Shown: positions 1-10,441 of the stretch, in pieces
How the letters are laid out: the number at the start of each line of letters is the position of its first letter
Position numbering within the stretch: the stretch's first letter is position 1
Assembly: GCA_001556025.1 (NCBI GenBank)
Contig: LSIB01000173.1
Coordinates: forward strand, 1-23,889
Direction of reading: 5' to 3'
Length of the DNA stretch: 23,889 nt
Source of the DNA: Rhizobiales bacterium CCH3-A5
Lineage (GTDB): Bacteria > Pseudomonadota > Alphaproteobacteria > Rhizobiales > Beijerinckiaceae
Position numbers and translations under genes: made by a program
The notes under the pieces: model-generated
What the model was told of the DNA's origin: nothing
The model's input: the letters and a program-made list of their open reading frames with translations, nothing else
Database searches by the model: none

Positions 1-12
1 CCCCCCACCCAT

Positions 13-39
13 CCCTCCCCACCGCAAGCGGGGGGAGGG
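13..39. repeat. GC-rich intergenic palindrome (hairpin)
   Basis: The left arm CCCTCCCC (13-20) pairs with GGGGAGGG (32-39), and the inner CCGC (22-25) pairs with GCGG (28-31), leaving A21 bulged. The result is a near-perfect 12-bp stem. There is no T-run on the + strand, so it is not a standard intrinsic terminator for + genes. It may be a dispersed repeat or lie behind a gene beyond the left edge. Confidence 0.45.
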
Positions 40-99
40 GGCTGATAGCGTCGCGTCTCAGAGCCTGTCAGCCGCCTATGACCTGCGACGGCATGCCGC

Positions 100-130
100 T
101 TGACCTTCCCATTATGGGAAGGTCCATGTT
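100..130 (+). promoter_or_regulatory. CueR-type copper-responsive promoter of copA-cueR
   Basis: A -35 hexamer TTGACC (100-105) and a -10 CATGTT (125-130) are separated by 19 bp, the overlong spacing typical of MerR-family promoters. The spacer contains a perfect inverted repeat: ACCTTCCC (103-110), five bases, then GGGAAGGT (116-123). The arms match the known CueR box of Escherichia coli copA almost exactly. CueR encoded downstream should bind here and realign the promoter when Cu(I) or Ag(I) is bound. Predicted transcription starts near 137, ahead of the copA start codon at 160. Confidence 0.9.
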
Positions 131-159
131 CAGCGTCATCGATATCCGGAGATGACGAC

Positions 160-2441
<2,282 letters not shown>

Positions 2442-2445
<4 letters not shown>

Positions 2446-2828
2446 ATATCGGGCAGGCGGCCGCGGCCTCCGGCGTCAGCGCCAAGATGATCCGCTATTA
2501 CGAGAGCATCGGCCTGATCGCCGCGCCGGCGCGCACGGAAGCAGGCTACCGCGTCTATGCGAGCGACGAGGTCCATACGCTGCGCTTCGTCAGGCGCACG
2601 CGCATGCTGGGCTTCTCCATTGAGGAAGCGCGCGAACTCCTGGCGCTCTGGCGCGACAGAAGCCGGGCCAGCGCCGACGTGAAGCGCGTCGCGCTCCAGC
2701 ACGTCCGCGATCTGGAAGCGAAGATCGCTGAGCTTCAGGCGATGGCGGGCACGCTGAAACACCTTGCCCGGACCTGCCATGGCGACGACAGGCCGGACTG
2801 CCCGATTCTGGAGGATCTGGCGCGCTGA
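2442..2828 (+). CDS. cueR: MerR-family copper efflux regulator CueR/HmrR
   Basis: This 128-aa cytoplasmic activator senses Cu(I)/Ag(I) and switches on copA. The N-terminal winged helix-turn-helix covers roughly residues 1-70 and is followed by a dimerisation coiled coil. The metal loop has Cys112 and Cys120 in CHGDDRPDC, at the same positions as in E. coli CueR. Residue 77 is Ser, the feature separating monovalent-ion sensors from divalent sensors, which have Cys. It starts at GTG 2442, overlapping the copA stop as GTGA. Because it lies downstream of the promoter it controls, it should raise its own level during copper stress. The rhizobial name is hmrR. Confidence 0.95.
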
Positions 2829-2861
2829 ATGTGTGAAGCGGACTGTTCGACGTCGGCGTAG

Positions 2862-4211
2862 TCAGGCCAGCAACGCCTCGATCGCCGCCGAGACCGCGAA
2901 AATCCGATGGTCCGCCCCGGCGACGCCCGCCACCGTCAGGCCGACCGGCGCGCCGCCCGCCGCCGCGATCGGCAGCGAGAGCGCGCAGCCGTCGATCATG
3001 TTGATCAGGCTGGCGTTGCGCAGCGCCATCAGATTGGCCTGCGTGTAGGCGTCGTCGTCGGTGGCGAGATCGGCAATGGCCGGCGGCAGGATCGCGACGC
3101 TCGGCATCAGCAGCGCGTCGAAGGCTGACAGCCTCCGCGTGACACGGTCGATCAGTCCGCGCCGTGCCGCCAGAGTGTCGATGTAGTCGGCAGCCGACAC
3201 GCTCGCGCCGCGCTTGATCCGAACCGAGACGCGGCGGTCGTAGAGCGCCTCTTTCGCGTCCAGCAATGCGCGATGCCAGGCAAAACTCTCCGGCGCCGTC
3301 AGGCCGCCCTTGGCGTTGACCGCGCCGATCTCGTCGAACTCCGGCACGGCGATGCGGCTGACGCTTGCGCCAGCCTCCTTCAATTGCGCGAGCGCCGCCT
3401 CGAACGCGGCCGCGACCTGCGGAGCGAGCCCGTCGAGCGCGATCGTCATCGGCACGGCGAGCCGCAGGCCGGCGATCGTCGCGGGCACGAGCAGTCGCGC
3501 CTCCTCGCCGGCGAGGATTGCGTCGAGGGCGGCGCAGCATGCGACGGAGCGGGCAAGCGGGCCGATCGAATCGAGGCTGGCTGAGAGCGGCACACAGCCA
3601 CCCTGCGGCACGCGCCGCGCGGTCGGCTTGTAGCCGACGATGCCGCAGAAGGCGGCGGGGATGCGGCAGGAGCCGCCGGTATCGGTGCCGAGCGCCGCAT
3701 GGGCCATGCCGTCGGCGACCGCGACCGCGCCTCCGGACGTCGAGCCGCCCGAGACCCGGCCCGTAGCGCGGTCCCATGGCGCGCGCGGATCGCCGTAATG
3801 CGGGTTCATGCCGAGGCCGGAATAGGCGAACTCGGTCATGCCGGCGCGGCCGAGCAGAATGAGCCCGGCCTGCCGCAGCCGAGCGACCGCGACCGCATCG
3901 GTTGCGGCCGGCGGCTGGTCGGCCAGCGCCTTCGAGCCGGCGGTCGTGACCTCGCCCGCGATGTCGAACAGGTCCTTGATCGCGATCGGGATGCCGGCGA
4001 AGCGCGAGGGCGCGGCCCCGGCGCGGCGCAAGCCGTCCATGGCGTCGGCGGCGGCGAGCGCCTTCGCGCCATCGACGCTGACGAAGGCGCGCGAGCCCTC
4101 GCCGGCCGGGTCCTCGATGCGGGCGAGGCAGGCCTCGACCAGCGCCCGGCTGGTGGTGCGGCGGGCAGCGAGATCGTCGGCGAGGGTTTCGAGCGTCGGC
4201 GTGGTGGTCAT
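2862..4211 (-). CDS. amidase signature (AS) family amidohydrolase
   Basis: A 449-aa cytoplasmic amidase of the AS family, which hydrolyses carboxamides or transfers the released ammonia. The Ser-cisSer-Lys triad is visible: Lys79 in AIKD, the cis-Ser Ser157 in GGSTSGG, and the nucleophile Ser181 in GTDTGGSCRIPA. The spacing between the two serines is 24, as in the family. Length and triad spacing fit stand-alone amidases (AtzE-like or GatA-like folds). No GatB or GatC gene is nearby, so a tRNA amidotransferase role is unlikely. The start ATG at 4211 has only a weak ribosome-binding site. The gene is convergent with cueR, 33 bp away, and lies downstream of ridA on the same strand, separated by a palindromic repeat. 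The substrate cannot be read from the sequence. Confidence 0.88.
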   Translation of the reverse strand: MTTTPTLETLADDLAARRTTSRALVEACLARIEDPAGEGSRAFVSVDGAKALAAADAMDGLRRAGAAPSRFAGIPIAIKDLFDIAGEVTTAGSKALADQPPAATDAVAVARLRQAGLILLGRAGMTEFAYSGLGMNPHYGDPRAPWDRATGRVSGGSTSGGAVAVADGMAHAALGTDTGGSCRIPAAFCGIVGYKPTARRVPQGGCVPLSASLDSIGPLARSVACCAALDAILAGEEARLLVPATIAGLRLAVPMTIALDGLAPQVAAAFEAALAQLKEAGASVSRIAVPEFDEIGAVNAKGGLTAPESFAWHRALLDAKEALYDRRVSVRIKRGASVSAADYIDTLAARRGLIDRVTRRLSAFDALLMPSVAILPPAIADLATDDDAYTQANLMALRNASLINMIDGCALSLPIAAAGGAPVGLTVAGVAGADHRIFAVSAAIEALLA

Positions 4212-4263
4212 GGCGGGGGTCTCGCAGCGGCTTGGGCTTGTGCTGACGCTCTGTCACAGATCA

Positions 4264-4372
4264 CGTCATCCCGGACAAGCGGCGAAGCCGCGCAGTTCCG
4301 GGATCCATCGTAGGGCGCTGCGGTGGTCTGGCATGGAGCCCGGTGTTCCGCTTCGCTGCGTCCGGGATGACG
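4264..4372. repeat. intergenic palindromic repeat with CGTCAT/ATGACG ends
   Basis: The outer arms are perfect 13-bp complements: CGTCATCCCGGAC (4264-4276) and GTCCGGGATGACG (4360-4372). The interior holds further partial complements (a GCGAAGC core on the left, GCTTCGCTGCG on the right). It fills most of the 189-bp gap between ridA and the amidase. The termini resemble those of the repeats at 4853, 19427 and 21296. It looks like a dispersed non-coding repeat or RNA-level hairpin. Confidence 0.65.
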
Positions 4373-4400
4373 GCGCGACGTTACGTGGGACCGTGGCCGC

Positions 4401-4799
4401 TCACCCCTCCAGCACCGCGACGCATTCGATCTCGATGTCGAAAGGCAGCGGCCAGGGCTTGATCGCAGTCGAGGTGCGGGCCGGGAAGCCCTCCTTGAAG
4501 TAAGTCCGGTAGACCGCATTGACCGCTGCCATCAGCGCGGGATCGGTGACGTAGATCGTCGCTTTCACCACCGTGTCGAGCGACGAGCCGGCATGGCGCA
4601 GCGTGGCGTCGAGCGCGTCGAGACTGGCGCGCGTCTGGGTCTCGATGTCGCCGGTGACGATCTCGCCCGTCGTCAGGTCGATCGGCGGCATGCCGCAGGT
4701 GAAGAGCAGATCGCCCGCCCGGGCCAAGGCCGATGTCGGCGCGCCGAGTTTGCGGATCGCCTCGGATATGACGGGGACTTCGATGATCTCGCGGCGCAT
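4401..4799 (-). CDS. RidA (YjgF/YER057c/UK114) family protein
   Basis: A 132-aa protein of the Rid family. Members are small trimeric cytoplasmic proteins, and the archetype RidA hydrolyses reactive enamine/imine intermediates such as 2-aminoacrylate. The C-terminal block containing ARTSTAI, with Arg108, corresponds to the substrate-binding arginine region of active Rid enzymes, followed by the typical IEIECVAVLEG end. I chose ATG 4799, which gives a family-typical length. An upstream in-frame ATG at 4850 would add 17 unconserved residues inside the palindrome-containing spacer. It lies between rpsA and the amidase on the same strand, but the rpsA terminator makes independent transcription likely. 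The exact Rid subfamily and substrate are unresolved. Confidence 0.88.
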   Translation of the reverse strand: MRREIIEVPVISEAIRKLGAPTSALARAGDLLFTCGMPPIDLTTGEIVTGDIETQTRASLDALDATLRHAGSSLDTVVKATIYVTDPALMAAVNAVYRTYFKEGFPARTSTAIKPWPLPFDIEIECVAVLEG

Positions 4800-4852
4800 G
4801 GCGTTCGTCCGTCGGTTGTCGGGTCGTTGCTGAATTTTGCACGGAACCACGC

Positions 4853-4881
4853 CGTCATTCGGGGCTTGCCCCGGGATGACG
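4853..4881. repeat. short palindrome with CGTCAT/ATGACG ends
   Basis: An imperfect hairpin of 29 nt. CGTCAT at the left end pairs with ATGACG at the right end, and GGGGC pairs with GCCCC around a very short loop. It lies just upstream of ridA. It shares its terminal hexamers with the larger repeats at 4264, 19427 and 21296 and could be a minimal or decayed member of that group. Confidence 0.45.
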
Positions 4882-4943
4882 AGGCGTTTTCGAGATCAGA
4901 CCATGATCGAGCGGCCACGATAGAAGCTGTCATCGTCCGGTCC

Positions 4944-4976
4944 AAAGAAAAACCCGCGCGGATCGCTCCGCGCGGG
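4944..4976 (-). terminator. intrinsic terminator of rpsA
   Basis: On the minus strand CCCGCGCGGA (4976-4967) pairs with TCCGCGCGGG (4962-4953) as a perfect 10-bp GC-rich stem. The loop is GCGA, a stable GNRA tetraloop, and the stem is followed at once by TTTTTCTTT. It lies 38 nt past the rpsA stop codon, so it should end the rpsA transcript before ridA. Confidence 0.92.
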
Positions 4977-5014
4977 CTGGTCGGACGGTTCCGCCGCGAG
5001 ACGCGGCGAAACGA

Positions 5015-6715
5015 TCACTTCTTGTCGGTCGCCTTCTTGAGGGCGGCGCCCAGGATGTCGCCGAGCGAGGCGCCGGAGTCGGCGGAGCCGTACTGCGCCA
5101 TCGCCTCTTTCTCCTCGGCCATTTCCAGGGCCTTGATCGAGACCTGGATCTTGCGCGCCTTCTTGTCGAACAGGATGACGCGGGCGTCGACCTTCTCGCC
5201 GGCGGCGAAGCGCTCGGGGCGCTGGTCGCCACGTTCGCGCGCCAGTTCGGCGCGCTTGATGAAGGTGGTCATGTCGGTGCCGGCGATCTTGACGTCGAGA
5301 CCGGCTTCCTTGACCTCGATCACCTCGCAGGTGACGACCTGGCCCTTCTTGAACTCGCCGGCATCCACGAAGGGATCGCCGCCGAGCTGCTTCAGGCCGA
5401 GCGAGATGCGCTCCTTCTCGACGTCCACATCGAGAACGACCGCCTGCAGCATGTCGCCCTTCTTGTATTCCTCGATGACCTGCTCGCCCGGACGGTTCCA
5501 GTCGAGATCGGAGAGATGGATCATGCCGTCGATATCGCCTTCGAGACCCAGGAACAGGCCGAACTCGGTCTTGTTCTTGACCTCGCCCTCGACCGTCGAA
5601 CCGCTCGGATGGGTTTCAGCAAAAACCTCCCAGGGGTTGCGCAGGGTCTGCTTGAGGCCCAGCGAGATACGGCGCTTGACCTGATCGACCTCGAGGATCG
5701 CGACGTCGACTTCCTGCGAGGTCGAGACGATCTTGCCGGGGTGGACGTTCTTCTTGGTCCAGGACATCTCGGAGACGTGGATGAGGCCCTCGATGCCCGG
5801 CTCCACTTCCACGAACGCGCCGTAGTCCGTGATGTTGGTGACGCGACCCTTGAGGCGCGCACCGACAGGGTAACGGGCGGCGATGCCATCCCACGGATCG
5901 GCGAGCAGCTGCTTGATTCCGAGCGAGATGCGGTGCGTGTCCTGGTTGATCTTGATGATCTTGACCTTGACCGACTGGCCGATGGTCACGACCTCGGACG
6001 GGTGGTTGACGCGACGCCAGGCCATGTCGGTGACATGGAGCAGGCCGTCGATGCCGCCGAGGTCGACGAATGCGCCGTACTCGGTGATGTTCTTGACGAC
6101 GCCGTCGATCACCTGGCCCTCTTCGAGCGAGGCGACGAGCTCGGAGCGAGCCTCGGCGCGGGTCTCTTCGAGCACGGTGCGGCGCGACACGACGATGTTG
6201 CCGCGGCGGCGATCCATCTTCAGGATCTCGAAGGGCTGCGGCTGGCCCATCAGCGGGCCGACGTCGCGGATCGGACGGATGTCGACCTGCGAACGCGGCA
6301 GGAACGCCACGGCGCCGTCGAGATCGACGGTGTAGCCGCCCTTGACGGTGTTGAAGATGACGCCCGAGACCTTCTCGCGAGCCTCGAAGGCCTTTTCGAG
6401 CTTGACCCAGCTCTCCTCGCGGCGCGCCTTGTCGCGCGAGATCACGGCCTCGCCGAGCGCGTTCTCGATCCGGTCGAGATAGACCTCGACCTCGTCGCCC
6501 ACCTTGATGTCCTGGTCGCGGCCGGGGCCGTTGAATTCCTTGAGCGCGACGCGCCCTTCCGTCTTCAGGCCGACATCGATGATCGCCATGTCCTTTTCGA
6601 TGGCGACGACGATGCCCTTGATGACGGAACCTTCGAGGGCTTCGTTCTGGCCGAACGATTCCTCGAGCAGGGCGGCGAAATCCTCGCGGCCCGAATAGCT
6701 TTCGACTGCTGACAT
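5015..6715 (-). CDS. rpsA: 30S ribosomal protein S1
   Basis: This 566-aa mRNA-binding protein of the small subunit recruits structured leaders to the ribosome. Six S1 (OB-fold) repeats are visible, at roughly residues 28-96, 113-179, 200-268, 285-355, 372-442 and 457-525. Repeats 3-5 are the most canonical, carrying YGAFV or FGLFL and the [12 protein letters not shown] end. Length and order match alphaproteobacterial S1. The start ATG at 6715 has a strong AGGAG seven nucleotides upstream on the minus strand. The 287-nt region before it (6716-7002) holds no gene I can support and may be a leader; it includes the palindrome GTGATCGATCAC (6927-6938). In most Rhizobiales cmk precedes rpsA; here a VapBC module does. 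Confidence 0.97.
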   Translation of the reverse strand: MSAVESYSGREDFAALLEESFGQNEALEGSVIKGIVVAIEKDMAIIDVGLKTEGRVALKEFNGPGRDQDIKVGDEVEVYLDRIENALGEAVISRDKARREESWVKLEKAFEAREKVSGVIFNTVKGGYTVDLDGAVAFLPRSQVDIRPIRDVGPLMGQPQPFEILKMDRRRGNIVVSRRTVLEETRAEARSELVASLEEGQVIDGVVKNITEYGAFVDLGGIDGLLHVTDMAWRRVNHPSEVVTIGQSVKVKIIKINQDTHRISLGIKQLLADPWDGIAARYPVGARLKGRVTNITDYGAFVEVEPGIEGLIHVSEMSWTKKNVHPGKIVSTSQEVDVAILEVDQVKRRISLGLKQTLRNPWEVFAETHPSGSTVEGEVKNKTEFGLFLGLEGDIDGMIHLSDLDWNRPGEQVIEEYKKGDMLQAVVLDVDVEKERISLGLKQLGGDPFVDAGEFKKGQVVTCEVIEVKEAGLDVKIAGTDMTTFIKRAELARERGDQRPERFAAGEKVDARVILFDKKARKIQVSIKALEMAEEKEAMAQYGSADSGASLGDILGAALKKATDKK

Positions 6716-7002
6716 GTGAACTCCTGCAAGCCGGCCGCGTCTTGACGCGGATGTCCGGCAAAGCGCCGCTTGGGTTGGCGTTGCGATCCGGATTCGTTCG
6801 ACGGAGCCTCTTGCGAGACATATGCCCGGCTCACCGGGCGGCGCTTGGCCGTCGACTGCAAATCCGCATCCGAACGATCCGCCCCAAACACAAAACGGGA
6901 GCCGGCCTGAAAGACCGCCCCCGGCTGTGATCGATCACGGCCTTATCGGACAGGCGCGATGTAGTGGAAATGGCGAATGAGGGCAAGGGCGGTGGCTGCG
7001 CG

Positions 7003-7401
7003 TCAGGCCGGGTCGAGCCAGTTCTCGACCCTGAGGCCGGGAATGTCGCGGAAGTCGCGCTCGTTGTTGGTGACGAGAGTGGCGTTGAGGCTGATGGCAT
7101 GACCGGCGATCATGCGGTCGAAGTCGCGGCTGCGGATCCAGCCCAGAGCGGCAATGATCCGGCCGTATGTTTCGGCGGCGCTCTCGTCGAACGGGACGGT
7201 CTGAATATTCAGCAGCAGCCTGTTCAGACGGTCGCGGCGAACCGACGCGTTGTCTTGCGGCGCAATCAATCCCCGCTGCAGCTCGGCGACGCCGAGGGCG
7301 GATACAAGCAGTGCCCCATCGCAGCGCAGCATCCTCGACAGGACTGGACGCACGCCATCGCGCGCGTCGATAACGACGTTGGTATCGAGCAGGAAGACCA
7401 C
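7003..7401 (-). CDS. vapC: VapC-like PIN-domain toxin (TA module 1)
   Basis: A 132-aa PIN-domain protein, the presumed endoribonuclease toxin of a type II toxin-antitoxin pair. The acidic active-site residues expected of PIN domains are present: Asp6 in LLDTNVVID, Glu40 in GVAELQRG, Asp95 in DFDRMIAGHA and Asp116 in TNNERDF. The start is GTG at 7401, immediately after the antitoxin stop with no gap, so translation is probably coupled. The fold resembles FitB/VapC proteins paired with AbrB-type antitoxins. The RNA target is unknown. It lies co-directionally 287 nt upstream of rpsA. Confidence 0.9.
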   Translation of the reverse strand: MVFLLDTNVVIDARDGVRPVLSRMLRCDGALLVSALGVAELQRGLIAPQDNASVRRDRLNRLLLNIQTVPFDESAAETYGRIIAALGWIRSRDFDRMIAGHAISLNATLVTNNERDFRDIPGLRVENWLDPA

Positions 7402-7635
7402 TCAGAGACCGTCCCGATCCGGCACCTGAGTTCGTTCGATGGGTTCGCTCGGCGTGAGCGGAGGAGAAGCCAGAAACTCCTCGAGCACGTGACGAAGGCT
7501 CTCGCTTTTGGGCACGATGGTCACCATGTTCCCGCTTCTGGTCACGGTTAGTTCCTGCCCGTCCTCGAAGGCCATCTCCGAAGGAAGCCGCACGGCTTGG
7601 CTGTTGCCGGATCGGAAAGCGCGCGTCGTCGCCAT
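7402..7635 (-). CDS. vapB: AbrB/MazE-type VapB antitoxin (TA module 1)
   Basis: A 77-aa antitoxin. The N-terminal half is a SpoVT/AbrB swapped-hairpin DNA-binding domain (FRSGNSQAVRLP, then GQELTVTRSGNMVTIVP). The C-terminal half (about 48-77) is a proline-rich, acidic tail expected to wrap the toxin. The ATG at 7635 is preceded on the minus strand by GGAG with about 8 nt spacing. The same frame stays open far upstream, but that part is antisense to the glutathione transferase gene and is not coding. The product should neutralise VapC and repress its own promoter. Confidence 0.88.
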   Translation of the reverse strand: MATTRAFRSGNSQAVRLPSEMAFEDGQELTVTRSGNMVTIVPKSESLRHVLEEFLASPPLTPSEPIERTQVPDRDGL

Positions 7636-7700
7636 GCCATTCTCCGCGAGGACTAAACAAGCTCGGCACGACTCTGCCGCACCCCAACGTTGTCTATCCG

Positions 7701-7730
7701 AGTATATACTTTCGACGGCTTGTTCCGCAA
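7701..7730 (-). promoter_or_regulatory. candidate promoter/operator of vapBC module 1
   Basis: On the minus strand a -35-like TTGCGG (7730-7725) is followed after 18 bp by TATACT (7706-7701). The -10 lies within a perfect 10-bp palindrome AGTATATACT (7701-7710). A palindrome over the -10, 66 nt ahead of the antitoxin start, is the expected layout for autorepression by an AbrB-type antitoxin. This is inference from sequence only. Confidence 0.5.
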
Positions 7731-7878
7731 GCGAGCAAGGCTCGTAAAAGGCCTCGGCTTGGCGAGGCAAAATTGCTGCCGTTGGGATGCGGCAAACCCG
7801 CCCTTGCGCGCCCGCCGATTGCCCTGAGCCAGATCGTCCCCATCTCCCGGCCTCCGCCGTCCCGCTCCGGAGCCCGAT

Positions 7879-8583
7879 ATGCCCGATCTGTCCGCCTTCC
7901 CGATCACCAGCCGCTGGCCCGCCAAGCATCCCGACCGCATCCAGCTCTATTCGCTGCCGACGCCCAACGGCGTGAAGGTCTCCATCGCGCTGGAGGAGCT
8001 TGGGCTCCCTTACGAGCCGCATGCGATCGACATCGGCAAGAACGAGACCTGGGGGCCGGAATTCCTCTCGCTGAATCCCAACGGCAAGATTCCGGCGATC
8101 ATCGATCCCGACGGGCCCGGCGGCAAGCCGCTCGGGCTGTTCGAGTCTGGCGCGATCCTGATCTATCTCGCCGAGAAGACCGGCAAGCTGATGCCGTCCG
8201 GCCCGGTGGCGCGCATCGAGACGATCCAGTGGGTGATGTTCCAGATGGCGGCCGTCGGCCCGATGTTCGGCCAGCTCGGCTTCTTCCACAAATTCGCCGG
8301 CAAGGACTATGAGGACAAGCGCCCGCGCGACCGCTACGCCGCCGAGAGCAAGCGCCTGCTCCGCGTGCTGGAGACCAGGCTCGCTGGCCGGCAATGGATG
8401 ATGGGCGACGAATACACGATTGCCGACATCGCCCTGCTCGGCTGGGTCCGCAACCTTGTCGGCTTCTACGGCGCGGGCGAACTCGTCGCCTATGACGAGC
8501 TGAAAGAGGTTCCCGCCTGGCTTGCGCGCGGGCTTGCTCGGCCTGCGGTGCAGCGCGGGCTGGAGATCCCGGCGCGTCCCTGA
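7879..8583 (+). CDS. Nu-class-like glutathione S-transferase (YfcG/YghU type)
   Basis: A 234-aa cytosolic glutathione transferase-fold protein. The N-terminal thioredoxin-like domain has TPNG (residues 28-31), the Thr-Asn signature of Nu-class enzymes such as E. coli YfcG, then the cis-proline NGKIPAI (Pro72) and the glutathione-contacting FESGAI (Glu89, Ser90). The all-helical C-terminal domain covers roughly 110-225 and contains the N-capping YTIADIA motif. Nu-class proteins are disulfide-bond reductases that use glutathione, so that is the likely activity. ATG 7879 follows GGAG by 7 nt. It is divergent from vapBC module 1 and upstream of lemA with a 94-bp gap. It differs from YfcG by an N-terminal extension of about 20 residues. 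Confidence 0.9.
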   Translation: MPDLSAFPITSRWPAKHPDRIQLYSLPTPNGVKVSIALEELGLPYEPHAIDIGKNETWGPEFLSLNPNGKIPAIIDPDGPGGKPLGLFESGAILIYLAEKTGKLMPSGPVARIETIQWVMFQMAAVGPMFGQLGFFHKFAGKDYEDKRPRDRYAAESKRLLRVLETRLAGRQWMMGDEYTIADIALLGWVRNLVGFYGAGELVAYDELKEVPAWLARGLARPAVQRGLEIPARP

Positions 8584-8677
8584 ACGCGTGCGGGGAAGCC
8601 GGCGACCGCGCCCGCTTCCCCTGCGTCGCCCTTCATGCGAGGCTGTGCGCGGTTGGCTGCCGCGCGGAGGGCATCTC

Positions 8678-9235
8678 ATGGGCTGGGTCGTCTTGGGGCT
8701 GCTCGCAGCCATCGTGATTTACGGTGTCATGGTCTATAACGGGCTGGTCGCGATGCGGCAGCGCGTCGGCCAGGCCTTCGCCGACATCGACGTGCAGCTC
8801 AAGCAGCGTCACGACCTGATCCCGAACCTGATCGAGACCGTGAAGGGCTACGCCGCCCATGAGAAATCCACGCTCGACGCCGTGATCGCCGCGCGCAACG
8901 CGGCGCAAGGCGCGACAGGCGTGCAGGCGCAAGCCGCCGCCGAACAGCAGTTGTCAGGCGCGGTCGGCCGGCTGCTGGCGCTCGGCGAGGCCTATCCCGA
9001 CCTGAAGGCGAGCGCGAATTTCCAGCAGCTCCAGATCGACCTCGGCAATGTCGAGGACAAGCTCGCCGCCGCGCGGCGCTTCTTCAACAACGCGGTCGGC
9101 GAGTTCAACGCCGCGATCCAGGCGTTTCCGGCCGTGCTGTTCGCCCCGCAGATGGGCTTCAGGGAGCGCGAGTTCTTCGACGTCGGCGAGACGGCGCGCG
9201 CCCAACTCGATGTCGCTCCGACCGTGAAGTTCTGA
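8678..9235 (+). CDS. lemA: LemA family membrane protein
   Basis: A 185-aa protein anchored by one N-terminal membrane helix (about residues 2-20), followed by the long helical LemA domain. Family hallmarks are VYNGLVAMRQRV, the QRHDLIPNLIETVKGYA block and the AARRFFNNAV-EFN block near the C-terminus. ATG 8678 is chosen because it has GGAGG seven bases upstream; longer in-frame starts fall inside the glutathione transferase gene. LemA proteins have no settled biochemical role but are frequently paired with M48 metalloproteases, as here (37-bp gap). This suggests a membrane-associated scaffold or adaptor for the protease. Confidence 0.92.
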   Translation: MGWVVLGLLAAIVIYGVMVYNGLVAMRQRVGQAFADIDVQLKQRHDLIPNLIETVKGYAAHEKSTLDAVIAARNAAQGATGVQAQAAAEQQLSGAVGRLLALGEAYPDLKASANFQQLQIDLGNVEDKLAAARRFFNNAVGEFNAAIQAFPAVLFAPQMGFREREFFDVGETARAQLDVAPTVKF

Positions 9236-9272
9236 AGGGCTACGGCCCGCTTTCACAAACAGGGCAGCCGCG

Positions 9273-10349
9273 ATGGTGGGACAGGCCTTCGGGCTCTACA
9301 CGCATCAGCGCAACAACCGGATCCGCTCCGGCTTCCTGCTCGTCGGGCTGTTTGCGCTCGTCTACCTGACGACCTGGGGCCTGCTGCTGATGGGGCTGGG
9401 CTACAGCGGCGTGCCGCGCGGGCGCACCGCCTTCAGCGAGGCCGGCCGGCTGTTCTGGAGCTGGCTGCCCTTCATTACCATCGCGACGGCCATCTGGATC
9501 GTCATCGGCTATCGCATCAATGTCTCGCTGATCGCGTCGGTCTCCGGGGCCAAGGACGTCGCGCGCGAGGACAACCCGAAACTCTACCGGATGCTGGAGA
9601 ACCTCTGCATCTCGCGTGGCATGACCGTGCCCAAGCTCGCCATCGTCGAGAGCGAGGCGCTGAACGCCTTTGCCAGCGGCGTCAACGACAGGCAGTTCAC
9701 GGTGACGGTGACGACGGGGCTGCTGGCGCAGCTCGACGACGCCGAGGTGGAGGCCGTGCTCGCCCATGAGCTGACCCATATCCGCAATGGCGACGTCAAG
9801 CTGATGATCATCGCCATCGTCATCGCCGGCGTGATCTCGCTCGTCGGCGAACTCATCTTCCGCAATGCCGGCCGCGTCCGCATCTCGTCGGACGACGCCA
9901 AGAAGGGCGGCGGCCTGGCGATACTGGTCGGCGTGGTGGTGATCGCGATCTCCTGGTTCCTGGCGATCGTGATCCGGCTTTCGCTGTCGCGCTCGCGCGA
10001 ATATCTCGCCGATGCGGGCGCGGTCGAACTGACCAAGAACCCCGACGCCATGATCTCGGCCCTGCTCAAGATCGCCGGCCGCGCCGATATCGAGGGCGTG
10101 CCGTCGGGCGTCATGGACATGTGTTTCGAGAACGACCCGGACGATTTTGCCGATCTGTTCTCGACCCATCCGTCCGTGACAAAGCGCGTGCAGGCGCTGG
10201 TGCAGACGGCGGGCGGGCGCGAGCCGCTGGCTCCGCTTGGACCGCCGAAAATCGCCGAGCGCCAGACGCTGCCGCACATGGTCGAGGAATCGACGGCGCG
10301 GGGTCCGTGGGCCCGCCAGATGACGGGGGGCGGGAGCGCGAGTCCGTGA
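9273..10349 (+). CDS. M48 family membrane zinc metalloprotease (HtpX-like)
   Basis: A 358-aa zinc-dependent protease of the inner membrane. Two membrane helices lie at about 18-42 and 62-80. The catalytic motif HELTH gives zinc ligands His165 and His169 with Glu166 as base, and Glu243 in SREYLADAGAVEL is the likely third ligand. A further pair of hydrophobic segments (about 176-195 and 214-235) separates the two parts of the active site, as in HtpX. SEALNAFASG (127-136) is the conserved substrate-edge motif. It follows lemA in an apparent operon; the pairing suggests turnover of damaged or misassembled membrane proteins. The C-terminal tail after about 320 is unconserved and polar. Confidence 0.92.
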   Translation: MVGQAFGLYTHQRNNRIRSGFLLVGLFALVYLTTWGLLLMGLGYSGVPRGRTAFSEAGRLFWSWLPFITIATAIWIVIGYRINVSLIASVSGAKDVAREDNPKLYRMLENLCISRGMTVPKLAIVESEALNAFASGVNDRQFTVTVTTGLLAQLDDAEVEAVLAHELTHIRNGDVKLMIIAIVIAGVISLVGELIFRNAGRVRISSDDAKKGGGLAILVGVVVIAISWFLAIVIRLSLSRSREYLADAGAVELTKNPDAMISALLKIAGRADIEGVPSGVMDMCFENDPDDFADLFSTHPSVTKRVQALVQTAGGREPLAPLGPPKIAERQTLPHMVEESTARGPWARQMTGGGSASP

Positions 10350-10441
10350 CGCCCCGCGGAGCTTGGCAACCGGGCGGCGCAGGGTGGACGAGGCGGAATT
10401 TTGTATTAACCTTCCCTTACGGAATGAAGGGGAGATCGACG

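Noticed and set aside
100..159. N-terminal extension of CopA starting at TTG 100
   Set aside because: The first codon is part of the -35 element and the extension covers the CueR box and -10; ATG 160 has a proper ribosome-binding site.
2590..4257. 555-codon open frame on the minus strand over the amidase gene
   Set aside because: Arg/Gly-rich translation with no domain, an out-of-frame shadow of the amidase caused by high GC.
5516..6712. 398-codon open frame antisense to rpsA
   Set aside because: Covers only the S1 repeats in antisense, composition is artefactual (Asp/Leu/Val-rich), no ribosome-binding site.
6926..6939. CRP/FNR-type box TGTGATCGATCACG
   Set aside because: The half-sites are separated by 4 bases instead of the 6 of CRP sites, so the match is not good enough to name a regulator.
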